This document shows positions 1 through 8,228 of a DNA stretch of 49,087 bases, piece by piece (position 1 is the stretch's first letter; each line of letters opens with the position of its first letter). Source of the DNA: CAZWSC01 sp964636385 (lineage in GTDB: Bacteria; Eisenbacteria; RBG-16-71-46; CAIMUX01); NCBI GenBank assembly GCA_964636385.1, contig CAZWSC010000003.1, forward strand, positions 1-49,087, in the 5' to 3' direction. A program made the position numbers and the translations under genes. A model generated the notes under the pieces. It was not told the origin of the DNA. It was given only the letters and a program-made list of their open reading frames with translations, and made no database searches.

Positions 1-97
1 CCGCATGACTGTCGAATGGGAGACACCGAGGGTGCGTGCTATCTGCCTGAGCCCTGCTCCTGAGACTGCCGGCACACGCAAGTTCCGGGCCCACTAG
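1..97 (+). other. short open frame at left edge, possibly a partial or remnant MOSC-like coding end
   Basis: A plus-strand frame is open from the window edge, with an ATG at 5 and a TAG at 95-97. The residues PRVRAICLSPAPETAGTRK loosely resemble the start of MOSC-domain proteins (a hydrophobic strand, then a Gly-Thr-Lys turn), but the frame stops after 30 codons. It may be the tail of a gene lying to the left, a remnant, or chance in GC-rich DNA. No ribosome binding site can be assessed at the edge. Confidence 0.15.
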
Positions 98-154
98 AGA
101 TGCAGTCTTGGGTCCAGAAGGGCCTCTCCAGATCCCGCCCATCCGCGCCGGGAT

Positions 155-691
155 TCAGATGTGGGGTTGGGACAAGAGGCGTACGAAGGTCTCGTGCAGC
201 AGCTTCTTCTCGTCGTCGTCTGAGTAGAGCACCTGGATGCTCTCAGGTGCATTACCCTCCTGCAGGCCCTCCAGAAGGGCACTGAGCATCTCTCGAGCCG
301 GTTCCTCCCGCCTGCCCCTCGTTCCCCGGTAGAGTGGATACCAGACCATTCCGGCTGCCTTCTGGCGCCTTGCGATATCGAGGGAGGAGGCCACAGCCAT
401 CTTTCCGGCGCCGGGAATCCACAGGAAGTCCTGCCCCATAACGACAGCGTGAATCAGCATGCGATAACCCAGAGCGTCGCCAGGGGTTGCGACTGCCATT
501 CCCGGCTCTGCGGGGCCCTGTCGGACCGCCTCGACCTCGATCTCCTTGCCGTGTTCCTTCTTCATGTCGAGTCCCGGTCCCGCGAGCATCCAGAGGCGCT
601 CGTTCGCGGGGATAACCAGGGCATCTCCGGAGACGGGTTTCTCGCCTTCACTGGTCCAGCTGAGTTTCGTCCTCAGGATGCGAAAGGCCAT
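155..691 (-). CDS. macro-domain-like protein (divergent ADP-ribose-binding fold)
   Basis: The 178-residue product has the layout of a macro domain. A 'GDALVIPANERLWM' segment matches the VDAIVNAAN strand and loop, followed by a short helix with 'MKKEHGKEIEVEA', a 'GMAVATPGDALGYRMLIHAVVM' type strand-turn-strand, and a final helix pair. Macro domains bind ADP-ribose or its derivatives and often remove ADP-ribosyl marks. The usual GGG(V/I) loop is poorly kept, so catalysis is uncertain. The ATG at 691 overlaps the end of the cvpA-like gene by 19 bases, and a GAGAGGAAA stretch lies upstream. It is the last gene of a run cutA - SAM hydrolase - cvpA - macro. The fold call is by motif only. Confidence 0.6.
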   Translation of the reverse strand: MAFRILRTKLSWTSEGEKPVSGDALVIPANERLWMLAGPGLDMKKEHGKEIEVEAVRQGPAEPGMAVATPGDALGYRMLIHAVVMGQDFLWIPGAGKMAVASSLDIARRQKAAGMVWYPLYRGTRGRREEPAREMLSALLEGLQEGNAPESIQVLYSDDDEKKLLHETFVRLLSQPHI

Positions 692-1326
692 GGCAAGGTT
701 TCCTCTCTCCCCTGGACAGTATCCCGGAGTTCAGACCTTCTCCCTTCATGGAGATCAGCAGTCCTGTCGAATCTGCCCCTACCGGAGTCTCTTCCGGGAA
801 TGATCAGCCGGTCATCGAAGGGCAACTGCCCCCACCTCCAGAGAATGCGGTCGCCGAGATCTCTCGGCAGCAACTCCGTTCCCCACACTATGCCCGGGCT
901 GAGAAACGGGAGCAGCCGACTCCTGCCGAGAAACTGGCTCCCGGGCGGGAAGAGCAGCGTAAGCCCTGCGGCAAGTACCAGGACCAGCCCCAGCCCCCTC
1001 GCAGAACCCAGAACCAGTCCTGCGATCCTGCTCGAGGGTGAAGGCTTTCTGCCCTCCCACATGACAGCAAACGCGCACCCGACCAGGTGGAAACAGATCA
1101 TGATGGCCGCACATACGAGAAGGAACAGGACTGCGCCGCTCGCCCGCGCATTGCTCAGCGCGTCGGGAAGCAATTGCTGGATCGGCCCCGTGAAGCGGAT
1201 CGCGGCCCACAATCCAACTCCAAGACCCGCAAGCGAGAAGATCTCCCGAAAAAAGCCGTTTCGGGCACCGTCCATCACCGTCAGAAGGAAACAGATACCC
1301 AGCACAATGTCCAGCACCAGCACCAT
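673..1326 (-). CDS. cvpA: CvpA-family inner membrane protein
   Basis: This 217-residue protein begins 'MVLVLDIVLGICFLLTVMDG' and continues 'GARNGFFREIFSLAGLGVGL'. That is the typical CvpA start: a membrane helix, a short G-x-x-G-F-x-R/K-E turn, then a second helix. Four hydrophobic segments fit within about the first 140 residues; the last 60 are polar and Arg-rich. The family is named for colicin V export and is linked to envelope homeostasis, but the biochemical role is not settled. A strong Shine-Dalgarno (GGAGGAG) stands 3 bases before the ATG. The 55-base gap to the SAM hydrolase upstream suggests cotranscription. Confidence 0.75.
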   Translation of the reverse strand: MVLVLDIVLGICFLLTVMDGARNGFFREIFSLAGLGVGLWAAIRFTGPIQQLLPDALSNARASGAVLFLLVCAAIMICFHLVGCAFAVMWEGRKPSPSSRIAGLVLGSARGLGLVLVLAAGLTLLFPPGSQFLGRSRLLPFLSPGIVWGTELLPRDLGDRILWRWGQLPFDDRLIIPGRDSGRGRFDRTADLHEGRRSELRDTVQGREETLPWPFAS

Positions 1327-1381
1327 CTCTCCTCCTGCACGGACTGCCTCACAGGCAGAACCATTCGATCAGCATCCCGGT

Positions 1382-2206
1382 TCAGGGCCGGCAGGCTCTC
1401 TGTCTCTCGGGATGGATCTGAACCAGGACGATATCTCCCTTCCCCACACCGATCCGGCGGTCAGCGCGTCCCTCTGCAATCGCAATCTCCAGAAGCCCGC
1501 TGCTCCCGAAGAGAGCGAGTGTCCGCCCCCTTTCCTGCTCCTCGTAGGTGCGGCACAATCGGTCTATGCGCTTTCCGTTGATGAAAACCACGAACTCGCG
1601 GTCCTGAACCGCAGCGGCAAAATGGTCACGCGAAATGTTGCTCAGGATGTTCCCGAATGAGTCGATGTGGATCACCTCTCCCCTGATCTCGTCCTCCCAG
1701 ATCCTTGGAGTTGGAAGCTCGATTCGGTGAGGCGACTCGAGCGGCGGGCCGAATGCGCCGGGATCCACGCCCCTGGCCAGGTGGGCTGCAACAGGACTGA
1801 AGATGTCCCTGCCGTGAAAGGTGTCGCTGATCACCGGCAGGAGATACTCCCTCTCCGTGATTGCAAAGGCCTTCGCACCGGGCTCGAACTCCAGCACCCT
1901 CGTGAAGATGCCGTTGTCGGGCCCTACGAAGAAATGCTCACCGGCAGCCAGTATCATCGGCCTGCGGCTGCCGCCCACCCCGGGGTCGACAACAGCCACG
2001 TGCACGGAGCCTGCAGGGAAGAAGCTGTACGCATTGTCCAGAACCAGAGAGGCCTCGAGGATATCCTGCGGGTTGATCCCATGGCTTATGTCCACAATGC
2101 AGACTCCAGGGCAGATCCGCAGAAGCACGCCCTTCATCGTCCCGACGTAGCTGTCGTGTATGCCGAAATCGGTGGTAAGCGTGACAACACCGCAAACCTG
2201 CGTCAT
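1382..2206 (-). CDS. S-adenosyl-L-methionine hydrolase (SAM hydroxide adenosyltransferase, DUF62 family)
   Basis: Members of this family hydrolyse SAM to adenosine and methionine with water as nucleophile, and are relatives of fluorinase/chlorinase. Visible signatures are 'VVTLTTDFGIHDSYVGTMKG' at the N-terminus, 'VHVAVVDPGVGGSRRPM' and 'FVGPDNGIF', 'TFHGRDIFSPVAAHLARG', and 'IHIDSFGNILSNI'. The Asp of VVDPG, the Arg of SRRPM and the His of TFHGRD match the Asp-Arg-His set used for water activation, so a hydrolase rather than a halogenase is expected. The start at 2206 makes an ATGA overlap with cutA and removes 15 non-family residues of the longer frame. Length is 274 residues, normal for the family. 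Confidence 0.85.
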   Translation of the reverse strand: MTQVCGVVTLTTDFGIHDSYVGTMKGVLLRICPGVCIVDISHGINPQDILEASLVLDNAYSFFPAGSVHVAVVDPGVGGSRRPMILAAGEHFFVGPDNGIFTRVLEFEPGAKAFAITEREYLLPVISDTFHGRDIFSPVAAHLARGVDPGAFGPPLESPHRIELPTPRIWEDEIRGEVIHIDSFGNILSNISRDHFAAAVQDREFVVFINGKRIDRLCRTYEEQERGRTLALFGSSGLLEIAIAEGRADRRIGVGKGDIVLVQIHPERQRACRP

Positions 2207-2544
2207 GCCGGGCCTTCCTCCTGCAGGTCCCCCACGGACTGTACGAGCCACCGGATGTACGGTTCTCCCCCCTCACGAACCGGAAGAACGAGAAACTCCG
2301 GCACCTCGTACGGATGAACCTGGATGAGATGGGCCTTCAGGTCCTCCTTGCGGTCGGTGGTTGTCTTGATCAGGAGGAGCACCTCTTCATCCTCGTCAAC
2401 CCGGCCCGCCCAGCGATAGATCGACGTGACGGCGGGAACTACCGACACGCAGGCGGCAAGGCGTCTGGATACCAGGTCACGGGCAAGTCCCTTGCCCTGT
2501 TCCTGGCCGCCGATGGTGGTGAGAACGATGATCGGGTCGCCCAT
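2203..2544 (-). CDS. cutA: CutA1 divalent-cation tolerance protein
   Basis: The 113-residue product has the full CutA1 pattern: 'IIVLTTIGGQEQGKGLARDL' at the start, 'RRLAACVSVVPAVTSIYRWAG', 'DEEVLLLIKTTTDRKEDLKA', 'HPYEVPEFLVLPV' and 'YIRWL'. CutA1 proteins form very stable trimers related to PII folds; copper-tolerance and signalling roles are proposed but unproven. The ATG at 2544 was preferred over the longer frame (2580) because GGGAGGAG lies just before it and the family starts here. It opens a four-gene run toward the macro-domain gene. Confidence 0.9.
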   Translation of the reverse strand: MGDPIIVLTTIGGQEQGKGLARDLVSRRLAACVSVVPAVTSIYRWAGRVDEDEEVLLLIKTTTDRKEDLKAHLIQVHPYEVPEFLVLPVREGGEPYIRWLVQSVGDLQEEGPA

Positions 2545-2701
2545 GTCTCCTCCCTGACCAGGGGAGAATACGGGGCGCACAATGAACCGTCAAGGCACCG
2601 GAGCGGACTCCGCCGTGGTGAGCGATATCGCAAGGTCTCGATCCGGATCTACTTGAGGATTCGCGGTGGAAGGGGCTGAGAAGCTCTGAGAATCATCAAG
2701 A

Positions 2702-2732
2702 GCGGCCCGGTGCTCGAAGAGCCCCGGGCCGC
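2702..2732 (-). terminator. hairpin terminator after the basic-tail protein gene
   Basis: A perfect 9-bp stem (GCGGCCCGG at 2702-2710 with CCGGGCCGC at 2724-2732) is extended by one mismatch and an inner 4-bp stem closing on GAA. It sits 30 bases past the stop of the gene ending at 2762. The U-tract on the minus strand is weak, so efficiency is uncertain. Confidence 0.6.
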
Positions 2733-2761
2733 AGTGTCGTAACAGCCTGATGTCAGCCGGC

Positions 2762-3151
2762 TCAGGCTGCCCGGCGTGTCCGCCTGGTGGTTGTGCGGAT
2801 GTTGCTCTTGAACGTCGTTGCCTGCTTGCGACGCGGCGTGCCATACGAACGGTTAGTGGTTGCACAGGCCCGGGTCTTGCTCGGACCGGCAGGCTTCGCG
2901 GACTGCGTCTTGCGCCTGGGCTTGTACTGGCTCGGCGCGGGCGCGGAGACCTTGAACTCGCGCCAGGTCTGACGGAACTGCGGCCAGTCCACCAGCATGA
3001 TCTTCTGGTTACGCGCCGGTCGATACCAGACCCATGGAACATTGTGCTTCTGAGCGAAGCTGCTCACGCTCCTGGTGGTCTTGCATCCCTTCAGTCCCTT
3101 GCGCACGATCTGGCCCGCGTTGAGCATCGTGTAATTCTGTCTGTACATCAT
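2762..3151 (-). CDS. small putative helix-turn-helix protein with histone-H1-like basic tail
   Basis: This 129-residue protein has two parts. Residues about 5-66 contain 'SVSSFAQKHNVPWVWY' followed by 'KIMLVDWPQFRQTW', which resembles the helix-turn-helix and wing of excisionase/MerR-like DNA-binding domains. Residues 67-129 are low-complexity Lys/Arg/Thr/Ala/Pro (17 basic, no acidic residues), like bacterial histone-H1 tails. A role in binding or compacting DNA is inferred. The gene stands alone with a GGGGG ribosome site; two adjacent ATGs (3151 and 3148) are possible, and the second has the better spacing. A hairpin terminator follows. I do not recognise a named family. Confidence 0.65.
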   Translation of the reverse strand: MMYRQNYTMLNAGQIVRKGLKGCKTTRSVSSFAQKHNVPWVWYRPARNQKIMLVDWPQFRQTWREFKVSAPAPSQYKPRRKTQSAKPAGPSKTRACATTNRSYGTPRRKQATTFKSNIRTTTRRTRRAA

Positions 3152-3379
3152 TCACCCCCTTTCGGACCAGCAGGGTGCTGGAGAACTGGATCACATGGCG
3201 CCTGACAGGCTCATCCGCATGCGGCGCAATTCTTCAGCACCCCGCCGTGTCCAGTCCGACAATTCGGCCCGAAATGAAACCGGCTTGAGTATCTTTATCC
3301 ATTTCGCCGGAACAATCTGCAGCCTGACTTCCACTGCCCGGCGCGGGAGGCTCACCTGGATGGGATGGGGGGAGGGTGG

Positions 3380-4699
3380 CTACTGATCGGGCCGGCCTGC
3401 GCGATGAGTCCATGTCCGGAAGGCGAACGGCGTGATCCTGCCCCAGAGGGGGCGGGAACTGCTGCGAGCCCACGCCAGGGAGTCGATCGGAGCCGCCAGT
3501 TCCAAAGTCTCTGCCAGGGCCCCGGAGCGAAGCTCAAGTGTTATCCGATCCTGCGATGGCGGCGGGGTCTCGGGCGGCCACGGATAGCTTCTCCAGCGAA
3601 GCTGCGCCAGATTCCCAAGGTCCCTCTTCAGGCCTTCCTGATCGGCCAGCACGGTTCCTTCGGGCACCAGAGTCCATTCGCCGGCCACGCGCGCGAGTCC
3701 AGCGCTGTCGGAGCGTCCGAGAAAGCGCACCGCGTTCCAATCCGAGTTGCCTGTCTGGAGGAGCGAGAGATCCGCGAGAGCCGGCCAACCCCCGGTCAGA
3801 CGGCGCTCCAGTTCGATATCCAGAAGTGCAGGTTCGTCTCTGCCTGATGGAAGGATGTACAAGGATCTTCCGTCCGGTGTGCCGGATCCAATGCCAACGC
3901 TCTCGACGCGCGCCCGCTGATGGATGAACCACACAGCCCGGGGCGGATCCAGGCCTGCCTCTCGAAGATCCAGCCCGGGTCCGGGAAACCCCATGATAAC
4001 GGGCGCACGCAGTTCCTGGACGCTGCTGTTGAGCGATGGAGCGTGCAGGGGAACACCTGCGGGAACGGTAGCCTCCCAGAGATGGCCGTGCACACGCCGG
4101 GCGTGAAGCTGCAGATCGGGAACGCGGACCACCACGGAGTCAATCGGACCCGGCCTGGACGGAGCGGCAGTCTTATCCCTGAGAGTGGTCAGAGCCGGTT
4201 CCAGGAAGCGTCTCGCGGAGTAATGATCGAGCAGAAGCACTCCATCCCCACCGGGACGGATCCGGGCATAGACCTGGGAAGCGATTGGGGAAGTCTCCCC
4301 CAGATCCACAGACCAGGACCGTCCATCCGCGACGGTCAGGTTCACTCTGGAGCGGGCCGGGGACAGGCCGACATCGACGTAGAGGGAATCAGGCAGAATC
4401 CGGCTCGGGCGAAACGTCCTGATGTAGCGTAGCAGTTCGGCCATGAAGAAGGTGTCGGCCCGGTCATTGATGGGACTGGTGATCCAGAACTCCCCGTCCA
4501 CCAGTTCAACTACCACACTGTCTTCGCCGGCATGGAAGACCAGCCTTCTGATCTGCTCCAGGGTCTCGAACCTGGGTTCGGACCATTCCTCCGGCTCATG
4601 CTCCTGACTCCTGTACAGCGAGTAGACCCACAGGACGGCTGCACCCAGCAGCAGGGGGAGAAACAGACGGGAGGCGGTGAACACGGCAGAGCGCTTCAT
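3380..4699 (-). CDS. DUF4340-like membrane-anchored periplasmic protein of a GldG-type ABC operon
   Basis: The 439-residue product has one N-terminal membrane helix (about residues 10-28) and a long soluble part. It follows the DUF4340 plan: two similar halves, each opening with a 'FETLEQIRRLVFHAGEDSV' type strand pair about lining up a polymer or peptide. Motifs such as 'SLYVDVGLSPARSRVNLTV' and 'RSWSVDLGETSP' are typical. Family members follow GldG-like proteins in ABC operons; the substrate is unknown. Its ATG overlaps the stop of the GldG-like gene (ATGA at 4696-4699), so translation is probably coupled. It is the last gene of the operon. Confidence 0.7.
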   Translation of the reverse strand: MKRSAVFTASRLFLPLLLGAAVLWVYSLYRSQEHEPEEWSEPRFETLEQIRRLVFHAGEDSVVVELVDGEFWITSPINDRADTFFMAELLRYIRTFRPSRILPDSLYVDVGLSPARSRVNLTVADGRSWSVDLGETSPIASQVYARIRPGGDGVLLLDHYSARRFLEPALTTLRDKTAAPSRPGPIDSVVVRVPDLQLHARRVHGHLWEATVPAGVPLHAPSLNSSVQELRAPVIMGFPGPGLDLREAGLDPPRAVWFIHQRARVESVGIGSGTPDGRSLYILPSGRDEPALLDIELERRLTGGWPALADLSLLQTGNSDWNAVRFLGRSDSAGLARVAGEWTLVPEGTVLADQEGLKRDLGNLAQLRWRSYPWPPETPPPSQDRITLELRSGALAETLELAAPIDSLAWARSSSRPLWGRITPFAFRTWTHRAGRPDQ

Positions 4700-6216
4700 C
4701 GCCGCCTGACCCAGACCAGCACGCCTGCTGCGAACAGGGCAAGGGGCAGCAGGATCTGCAGCAGGTAGAACAGGGCCCTCAACCCTGTAAGGCCTATGTT
4801 CAGAGGCGTTCCTGCCGAGTCAATGGGCGGGAATGTGAGGAGGAAGTCGCGCTCCGCCAGCCATCCCACCACCCTGGACACGAACTCCCGATTGCCATAG
4901 AGGTCAATGGTCTCGTCCCTCAGAAGATCGCTGTCCCCCATCACGACCACCCTGGCGCTGGGTCTTTCGCGGGGCCCCTCCCCGGCCTCTTCGCCCCGTC
5001 CTGCGGCGGCGCTCCAGCTCATCGCGATCCCGACTGGAATACGCGCGTTCGCTCCCGGCTCCCCGGTATCGACGTCCAGCAGATGCGCTTCAGGGCCCGT
5101 TACGGCCAGAACGGTCGCATCCATCCCCCAGATCGCGGTGGGAGGAGGGGAAACCTGCGTGGCACCCCGCAGCACCAGTCCCGTGGGCATCGGCCTCGTG
5201 ATCGGATGCTCTCCGAAAGAGCGGATCGCTATGGTCTCGGGTCCGAGACCGAGCGAACGAGTCAGGGCCCCGGAGTCGCGGACTCGCCTGCCGTCAACCT
5301 CCACATCACGCATGCCAAGGAGCTCTTCCAGGCCCGACTTGTACCCCGGGTCGATGAAGAGTCCCATGCGCCCCCCCCTGGCGAGAAACTCCTCTATCGC
5401 ACCGATCTCGCCCGGCATGAGCGGAGTCCTGGGGCCGAATATGAGCAGGACAAGGATATCCCCGGGAACAGAGTTCATCTCTGCCAGGGGCAGTCGTCGC
5501 GGGTCCAGGCCGGCGTCCCGCAGCAGCCGGCGGACCTTCGAGGTGCCTCCACCCACGCTTTCGCCGTGTCCCTCCAGGATTCCCACAACGGGCCTCTCGG
5601 GATCGCTGACTCTCAGGATCGCCTGTGTTATCGCCGACTCCTCCAGCCTCGTGACCATCTCATGGGCCCGGTCCGTCCGGACGAGGATCCCGCCGACCCG
5701 GCTTATCCCCAGTTCCCTGGCCTCCTGCGGCCGCCGCTCGGGATCAAAGATACGCGTCCTGATTCTCCTGCTGGACGCCTGGTATATCGCCAGCACGTCC
5801 CGGGCCGCGTCCTGCGTGGGATCGCCGTCGCGGTAGAGTCCGATCAGCTCTACATCACCACCGAGATCGGCCATGAGCCGGCGGGACACATCGCTCAGGC
5901 TGTAGATGCCCCTGGATGTGAGATCAAAGCGCTGAGGCGACAAGCTGAGTCCGACCGCAACAACCAGAAGAAGGAGCCCGGCCAGCACCCAGGTCAGCCC
6001 CGGCCCCGGCTCTGCCACCTCGCGCATCCGAAACAGGAAGACGCGTGTCACTGGCCAGGCACGAACCATCCCCACAACAGACGCGCCCAGACCGGCCAGA
6101 AGAAGCAGCCGGCTGAGGTACGTGCTCACCCCCTCTACGGAGGACAGGAGTCCGGCAATGGCCAGCAGGGCCAGCGCCAGAAGAAGGATGGGAAACGACC
6201 TGCGTTCCTGCTGCAT
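4696..6216 (-). CDS. GldG-like ABC transport auxiliary protein
   Basis: This 506-residue protein has two N-terminal membrane helices, a third around residues 70-95, then a soluble domain containing 'RGIYSLSDVSRRLMADLGGD' and 'GDVELIGLYRD'. These are hallmarks of the GldG / ABC_transp_aux family. A short C-terminal membrane helix ('ALFYLLQILLPLALFAAGVL') ends the protein. In gliding Bacteroidota GldG works with GldA and GldF; elsewhere the cargo is unknown. The ATG at 6216 has GGGGG at good spacing and lies 8 bases after the permease stop; the longer frame (6237) would overlap the permease. It is followed by an ATGA overlap to the DUF4340 gene. Confidence 0.8.
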   Translation of the reverse strand: MQQERRSFPILLLALALLAIAGLLSSVEGVSTYLSRLLLLAGLGASVVGMVRAWPVTRVFLFRMREVAEPGPGLTWVLAGLLLLVVAVGLSLSPQRFDLTSRGIYSLSDVSRRLMADLGGDVELIGLYRDGDPTQDAARDVLAIYQASSRRIRTRIFDPERRPQEARELGISRVGGILVRTDRAHEMVTRLEESAITQAILRVSDPERPVVGILEGHGESVGGGTSKVRRLLRDAGLDPRRLPLAEMNSVPGDILVLLIFGPRTPLMPGEIGAIEEFLARGGRMGLFIDPGYKSGLEELLGMRDVEVDGRRVRDSGALTRSLGLGPETIAIRSFGEHPITRPMPTGLVLRGATQVSPPPTAIWGMDATVLAVTGPEAHLLDVDTGEPGANARIPVGIAMSWSAAAGRGEEAGEGPRERPSARVVVMGDSDLLRDETIDLYGNREFVSRVVGWLAERDFLLTFPPIDSAGTPLNIGLTGLRALFYLLQILLPLALFAAGVLVWVRRR

Positions 6217-6224
6217 GGTTCCCC

Positions 6225-7010
6225 CTACCCCTGCCACCTGACCAGGTCCAGACTGCGGAGGGCAAGCGCCATAATGAGAAGGACTGCACCGATGAAGAAG
6301 CCGACATGCCCTAGGTCCAGAATACCTCTCGCGAAGTCCTCGAAACGCAGCATGACAGTGAAGAACTCCAACACTGATGCGGCTGCAGGGCTGCCCGGTT
6401 GTATGGCCTGCGGCCCGAGTGCAAAGACCAGGAGGAGTCCCAGGCTCAGAACCCCGGCCTCTATCTGAGAACGGCTGAGGACCGAGATCAGGATCCCGAG
6501 AGCACAGAAGAGGGATCCCAGGAGCACCACCCCGGCTAGTCCGGCAAGCGCAGCCGGCCAGTCCGGAGTGCTGATCCGGGCGAGCACGACGGCATGCACC
6601 ACCAGCACCGAAAGACAGATCCCGAGGGATCCGAGAGCGCCGAGATACTTGCCAAGCAGAAGCTCTCCACCCCTCAGCGGCTGGCTCAACAGAAGCTCCA
6701 GGCTTCCTGTGCGTCGTTCCTCAGAGATCCCCCGCATCGTCAGCAGGGGAACGAAGAACAGGAAGAGCGTGCCAAGGTTGTAAAGGAAAGGGCGGATCAC
6801 CATGTCGTTTACATGAAGCCCCATCGGAGTTGCTTGCAGACCCCCCGCCTGCGCCAGGTGCATACTGGCCTCCCTGTAGCGGAACAGCAGGCTGACAAGC
6901 ATCAGTCCGGCCATCGCCCAGAAGGTCCCCACGACGAAAAAGCCCCCGGGGTAGGATAAGAGAGAGCGGACCTCCCGTCCGGCGATCCGCAGGGTTCGAG
7001 AGAGGTTCAT
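6225..7010 (-). CDS. ABC-2 type permease (GldF-like)
   Basis: The 261-residue protein carries about six membrane helices and the ABC-2 signature segment 'TMRGISEERRTGSLELLLSQ' followed by 'PLRGGELLLGKYLGALG'. This is the usual loop and helix of the CcmA/NosY/GldF permease family. The start at 7010 gives an ATGA overlap with the ATPase gene and drops 24 residues of a longer frame that lie inside it. With the ATPase upstream and the GldG-like gene downstream this is a complete GldA-F-G style module. The transported substrate cannot be read from sequence. Confidence 0.8.
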   Translation of the reverse strand: MNLSRTLRIAGREVRSLLSYPGGFFVVGTFWAMAGLMLVSLLFRYREASMHLAQAGGLQATPMGLHVNDMVIRPFLYNLGTLFLFFVPLLTMRGISEERRTGSLELLLSQPLRGGELLLGKYLGALGSLGICLSVLVVHAVVLARISTPDWPAALAGLAGVVLLGSLFCALGILISVLSRSQIEAGVLSLGLLLVFALGPQAIQPGSPAAASVLEFFTVMLRFEDFARGILDLGHVGFFIGAVLLIMALALRSLDLVRWQG

Positions 7011-8071
7011 CGTCCTGTACCCTCCTCCCCCAGCGTGAGCCTGCGGAATGCGCTTTCCAGGGCGGAAGCCCCGGAACCCCATTCCAGAAGCTCCCAGTTC
7101 TGCTCAACGGCGGTCCTGAGGAGCTCCCGGGATTCCTCCCTCCCGAGCCTGCTGCGCAAGGCGAACACCAGGCCGCCTCCAGGAGCAGGAGGCGAAACCG
7201 CCTCCAGCCCGAATCGTTCCAGATCGGTCGTCTCGGGCATTGCCGGCATGCGCAGCCTGGCGTACTCGAGGCTTCCGCTCTCTCCGGCCAGATGGCCGGG
7301 GCTTCCCTCTGCGGCCACGCGGCCGCCGCTTAGTATCAGCACACGGTCGCATATCTCCAGGGCTTCCGGAAGTATGTGGGTTGAGAGCAGAACCGCGCGG
7401 TTCTCCCCCAGCCGGCGGAGCAGGCACCTGAAATCGTGGATCTGGTTGGGATCGAGGCCTGAGGTGGGCTCGTCCAGAATCAGGATAGCCGGGTTCGAGA
7501 GAAGGGCCTGCGCAAGGCCGACGCGCTGCCTGTACCCGCGCGAGAGATTTCCGCAGGGCCTCCCGACAACGCCGCCCAGATCGAGCAGTTCGACAACCCG
7601 GTCTACCTCGGGGCGGACATGGCGGACACCCTTGATTCCTGCGAAGAAGCGGAGGTAGGCACGCACCTCCATCTCGGCATACAGCGGAACAGCCTCGGGG
7701 AGATAGCCCAGGGACGCCCTGGCCATGGGCCCGTCGCGGTACACATCCAGCCCGTTCAGGTGGACGCTGCCGGCATCCGGGTATTGGAACCCGACAAGCA
7801 TGCGGAGCGCTGTTGACTTGCCTGCCCCATTCGGACCCAGCAGACCGAGGATGGCCCCTCTGTGCACTTCGAAAGACAGGTTGTCAACAGCCCGAACATG
7901 GCCGTAGCTCTTCCGGAGCCCGTTTGCGCGGACCAGGGGATGCCCCCCGGTTCCGCCCGGTCCCTTGCCCCCTGTATCCTTCGCTGCATCAGGACCGGGA
8001 GACGGAGTCCCGCCGCCAGGCGCCTCTACTTCACCCGTGCCCGGGATGCGTCCCTCTCCCTCATCCCTCAT
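7007..8071 (-). CDS. ABC transporter ATPase (GldA-like)
   Basis: This 354-residue ABC ATPase has Walker A 'GPNGAGKST' (79-87), the signature 'NLSRGYRQRVGLAQALL', Walker B 'AILILDEPTSGLDP' and the switch His in 'LLSTHILPEA'. The C-terminal 90 residues form the extra domain seen in ABC-2 exporter ATPases. Residues 1-45 are an unusual Gly/Pro/Glu-rich lead with no family match. The first ATG stands in a threefold 'CCCTCAT' repeat (8058-8078), so the true start is unclear, but no good in-frame start lies nearer the domain. It heads the operon with the permease, GldG-like and DUF4340 genes. Confidence 0.85.
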   Translation of the reverse strand: MRDEGEGRIPGTGEVEAPGGGTPSPGPDAAKDTGGKGPGGTGGHPLVRANGLRKSYGHVRAVDNLSFEVHRGAILGLLGPNGAGKSTALRMLVGFQYPDAGSVHLNGLDVYRDGPMARASLGYLPEAVPLYAEMEVRAYLRFFAGIKGVRHVRPEVDRVVELLDLGGVVGRPCGNLSRGYRQRVGLAQALLSNPAILILDEPTSGLDPNQIHDFRCLLRRLGENRAVLLSTHILPEALEICDRVLILSGGRVAAEGSPGHLAGESGSLEYARLRMPAMPETTDLERFGLEAVSPPAPGGGLVFALRSRLGREESRELLRTAVEQNWELLEWGSGASALESAFRRLTLGEEGTGR

Positions 8072-8228
8072 CCCTCATCGTCCTTCCCTTCGGATCTGCT
8101 TCCGACCAGGCAGTGGCCGGGAAATCACCTGCTGCATGCCACGACCAAATCCGTTGCGGACAAGGGCCGACCCTCTGACCGAGAGCGGCGCTGTTTGGCC
8201 AGTCTAACCAAGAGGACTCGCGGCGGCA

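Noticed and set aside
449..1660. 403-codon plus frame
   Set aside because: It lies opposite cvpA, the SAM hydrolase and part of the macro gene, has no family pattern and is a GC-rich antisense frame.
5083..6468. 461-codon plus frame
   Set aside because: Antisense shadow of the GldG-like and permease genes, with biased low-complexity composition.
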